Assembly: GCA_937888775.1 (NCBI GenBank)
Contig: CALAQT010000434.1
Span: forward strand, 1-6,341
From: an uncultured Actinomycetes bacterium
GTDB lineage: Bacteria > Actinomycetota > Thermoleophilia > Solirubrobacterales > Solirubrobacteraceae
Direction of reading: 5' to 3'
Length of the DNA: 6,341 nt
Each line of letters opens with the position of its first letter. The first letter of the stretch is position 1. The notes below the pieces were generated by a model. It searched no databases, had not been told where the DNA came from, and worked only from the letters and a program-made list of their open reading frames with translations. Below, one piece after another: positions 5,743 to 6,341 of this stretch. The translations under genes were made by a program, and so were the position numbers.

Positions 5743-5743
5743 C
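5738..5743. repeat. Probable left copy of the IS target duplication, GCTAGC
   Basis: GCTAGC directly precedes the TGTAG that looks like the left end of the insertion sequence. Bordetella IS481 is known to insert in NCTAGN sites and duplicate six bases, and this site fits. It also contains the TAG stop of the FkbM gene. The right copy would be outside the window, so the duplication is not proven. Confidence 0.5.
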
Positions 5744-5772
5744 TGTAGTTCCCACAGACGTTGTTGACAGAG

Positions 5773-5833
5773 TGAGAGCCCGCTCTCCACGGTTTGGACT
5801 GCTTGACGGTCTGACCACGGAGGAGGGCTCTCA
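5773..5833 (+). promoter_or_regulatory. Hairpin sequestering the transposase ribosome binding site
   Basis: TGAGAGCCC at 5773-5781 is the exact inverse of GGGCTCTCA at 5825-5833, which ends one base before the GTG start. CTCC at 5785-5788 can also pair with GGAG at 5819-5822. AGGAGG, a full-strength Shine-Dalgarno, lies at 5821-5826, 7 bases before the GTG. It is therefore partly buried in the stem. In a transcript that reads in from outside, the stem would form and reduce transposase synthesis, as known for some other IS elements. A transcript beginning inside the element to the right of 5781 would lack the left arm. Confidence 0.6.
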
Positions 5834-6341
5834 GTGTCCCATGCTAGTGCGCGGCTCAACCAGTTTGGCCGGGGTCTGCTGATCGCGCGGGTGCTCGATG
5901 AGGGCTGGACAGCGGCGGCAGCAGCCGAGGCGGCGGGGGTATCGCGGGCCACTGTGTACAAGTGGCTGGCGCGGTTCCGCAGCGAGGGCGAGGCGGGACT
6001 TTGTGACCGGAGCAGCTGCCCCGCGACGAGTCCGCGCCGGCTCTCGGCGGACGCGGAGCAGCGGATCCTGAGGTTGCGCCGACGTCGCAAGTTGGGGCCG
6101 CACCGGCTGGGGGCAATCCTGGGGGTGCCGCGCTCGACGTGCTACGCGGTGCTGCGCCGGCACGGGCTGGAGCGGCTGGACTGGATGGATCGGCCCACCG
6201 GCGAGGTGATCCGTCGCTACGAGCGGGAGCGGCCGGGTGAGCTGATCCACGTTGACGTCAAGAAGCTGGGACGGATCCCGCCAGGAGGCGGCTGGCGGGC
6301 ATTGGGACGCCAGCCTGGCCTCTCCCACAACGTTGGTGCCG
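5834..6341 (+). CDS. IS481-family transposase, N-terminal part (cut by window end)
   Basis: The frame is open from the GTG at 5834 to the window end, giving 169 codons of a protein that normally has about 320-350. The N-terminus (SHASARLNQFGRGLLIARVLDEG) leads into a helix-turn-helix at about 25-48 (WTAAAAAEAAGVSRATVYKW). A family-typical GEAGLCDRSSCPATSPRR follows at 51-69. A second winged-helix-like part covers about 72-115 (RILRLRRRRKLGPHRLGAIL, STCYAVLRRHGL). The DDE catalytic domain begins at ELIHVDVKKLGRIPPGGGWRALGR, in which Asp141 is the first catalytic acidic residue. The protein cuts and joins the IS ends. The start is fixed by AGGAGG 7 bases upstream. No frameshift or stop is seen in the visible part, so the element may be intact. 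Confidence 0.92.
   Translation, partial: MSHASARLNQFGRGLLIARVLDEGWTAAAAAEAAGVSRATVYKWLARFRSEGEAGLCDRSSCPATSPRRLSADAEQRILRLRRRRKLGPHRLGAILGVPRSTCYAVLRRHGLERLDWMDRPTGEVIRRYERERPGELIHVDVKKLGRIPPGGGWRALGRQPGLSHNVGA

Larger units (their letters stand above)
5744..6341 (+). mobile_element. IS481-family insertion sequence, left part
   Basis: The element is called from its transposase, from a plausible left terminus beginning TGTAGTTCCCACAG at 5744, and from a flanking CTAG-centred target site. Family elements are about 1 kb with terminal repeats that begin TGT, so about 600 bases are visible and the right end is missing. The 90 bases between the terminus and the transposase start hold a strong ribosome site inside a hairpin. 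TTGACA at 5764-5769 and TTGACG at 5803-5808 resemble -35 boxes, but neither has a good -10 at normal distance. Confidence 0.8.

Noticed and set aside
5831..6328. Minus-strand open frame of 165 codons
   Set aside because: It is antisense to the transposase, whose plus-strand frame has a helix-turn-helix, the HVDVKK catalytic motif and a ribosome site.

Overview
The window is a very GC-rich bacterial chromosome segment. By hand count, 49 of the 60 bases at 2041-2100 are G or C. It carries an ordinary housekeeping stretch followed by an accessory end. Several host genes appear to be leaderless: a TANNNT -10 box ends 6 bases before a GTG start and no Shine-Dalgarno sequence is present. Together with the GC content this suggests an actinobacterium or another high-GC soil lineage with leaderless translation, such as Thermoleophilia, Dormibacterota or Chloroflexota. 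The sequence alone does not fix the phylum.

Layout, left to right. (1) The 3' end of an Ala/Pro-rich protein gene of unknown function (1-336, +). It converges with (2) a class B (CbpA/DnaJ2-type) J-domain co-chaperone (347-1336, -), with 10 bases between the stop codons and a hairpin across the junction. (3) Diverging from dnaJ across 87 bases is an AlkA-type DNA-3-methyladenine glycosylase (1424-2347, +). (4) Next is an unrecognised Cys/His-rich protein, probably zinc-binding (about 2450-3124, +). (5) Converging on it is a protein of unusual build (3169-4380, -): an N-terminal DUF4236 domain, one transmembrane helix, TPR-like repeats and a C-terminal four-cysteine zinc ribbon. (6) Diverging from that across a 107-base region dense in inverted repeats is a small membrane protein with a Gly/Ser and Pro/Thr-rich tail (4488-4907, +). 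(7) A FkbM-family methyltransferase follows (4975-5742, +), with visibly lower GC. (8) Directly after it is the left part of an IS481-family insertion sequence (from about 5744, +). The window edge cuts its transposase after 169 codons.

The dnaJ and alkA genes are stress and repair functions that may share a divergent promoter region, but nothing shows they act in one pathway. Genes 5 and 6 are the most likely uncharacterised functional pair, because both are membrane-associated and diverge from one control region. The FkbM gene plus the IS looks like accessory, possibly transferred DNA. The IS seems to have inserted in a GCTAGC site that contains the FkbM stop codon, so the methyltransferase is left whole. 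No RNA gene, CRISPR array or clear new defence system was seen. The longest stretch without a gene is the 107 bases between genes 5 and 6.
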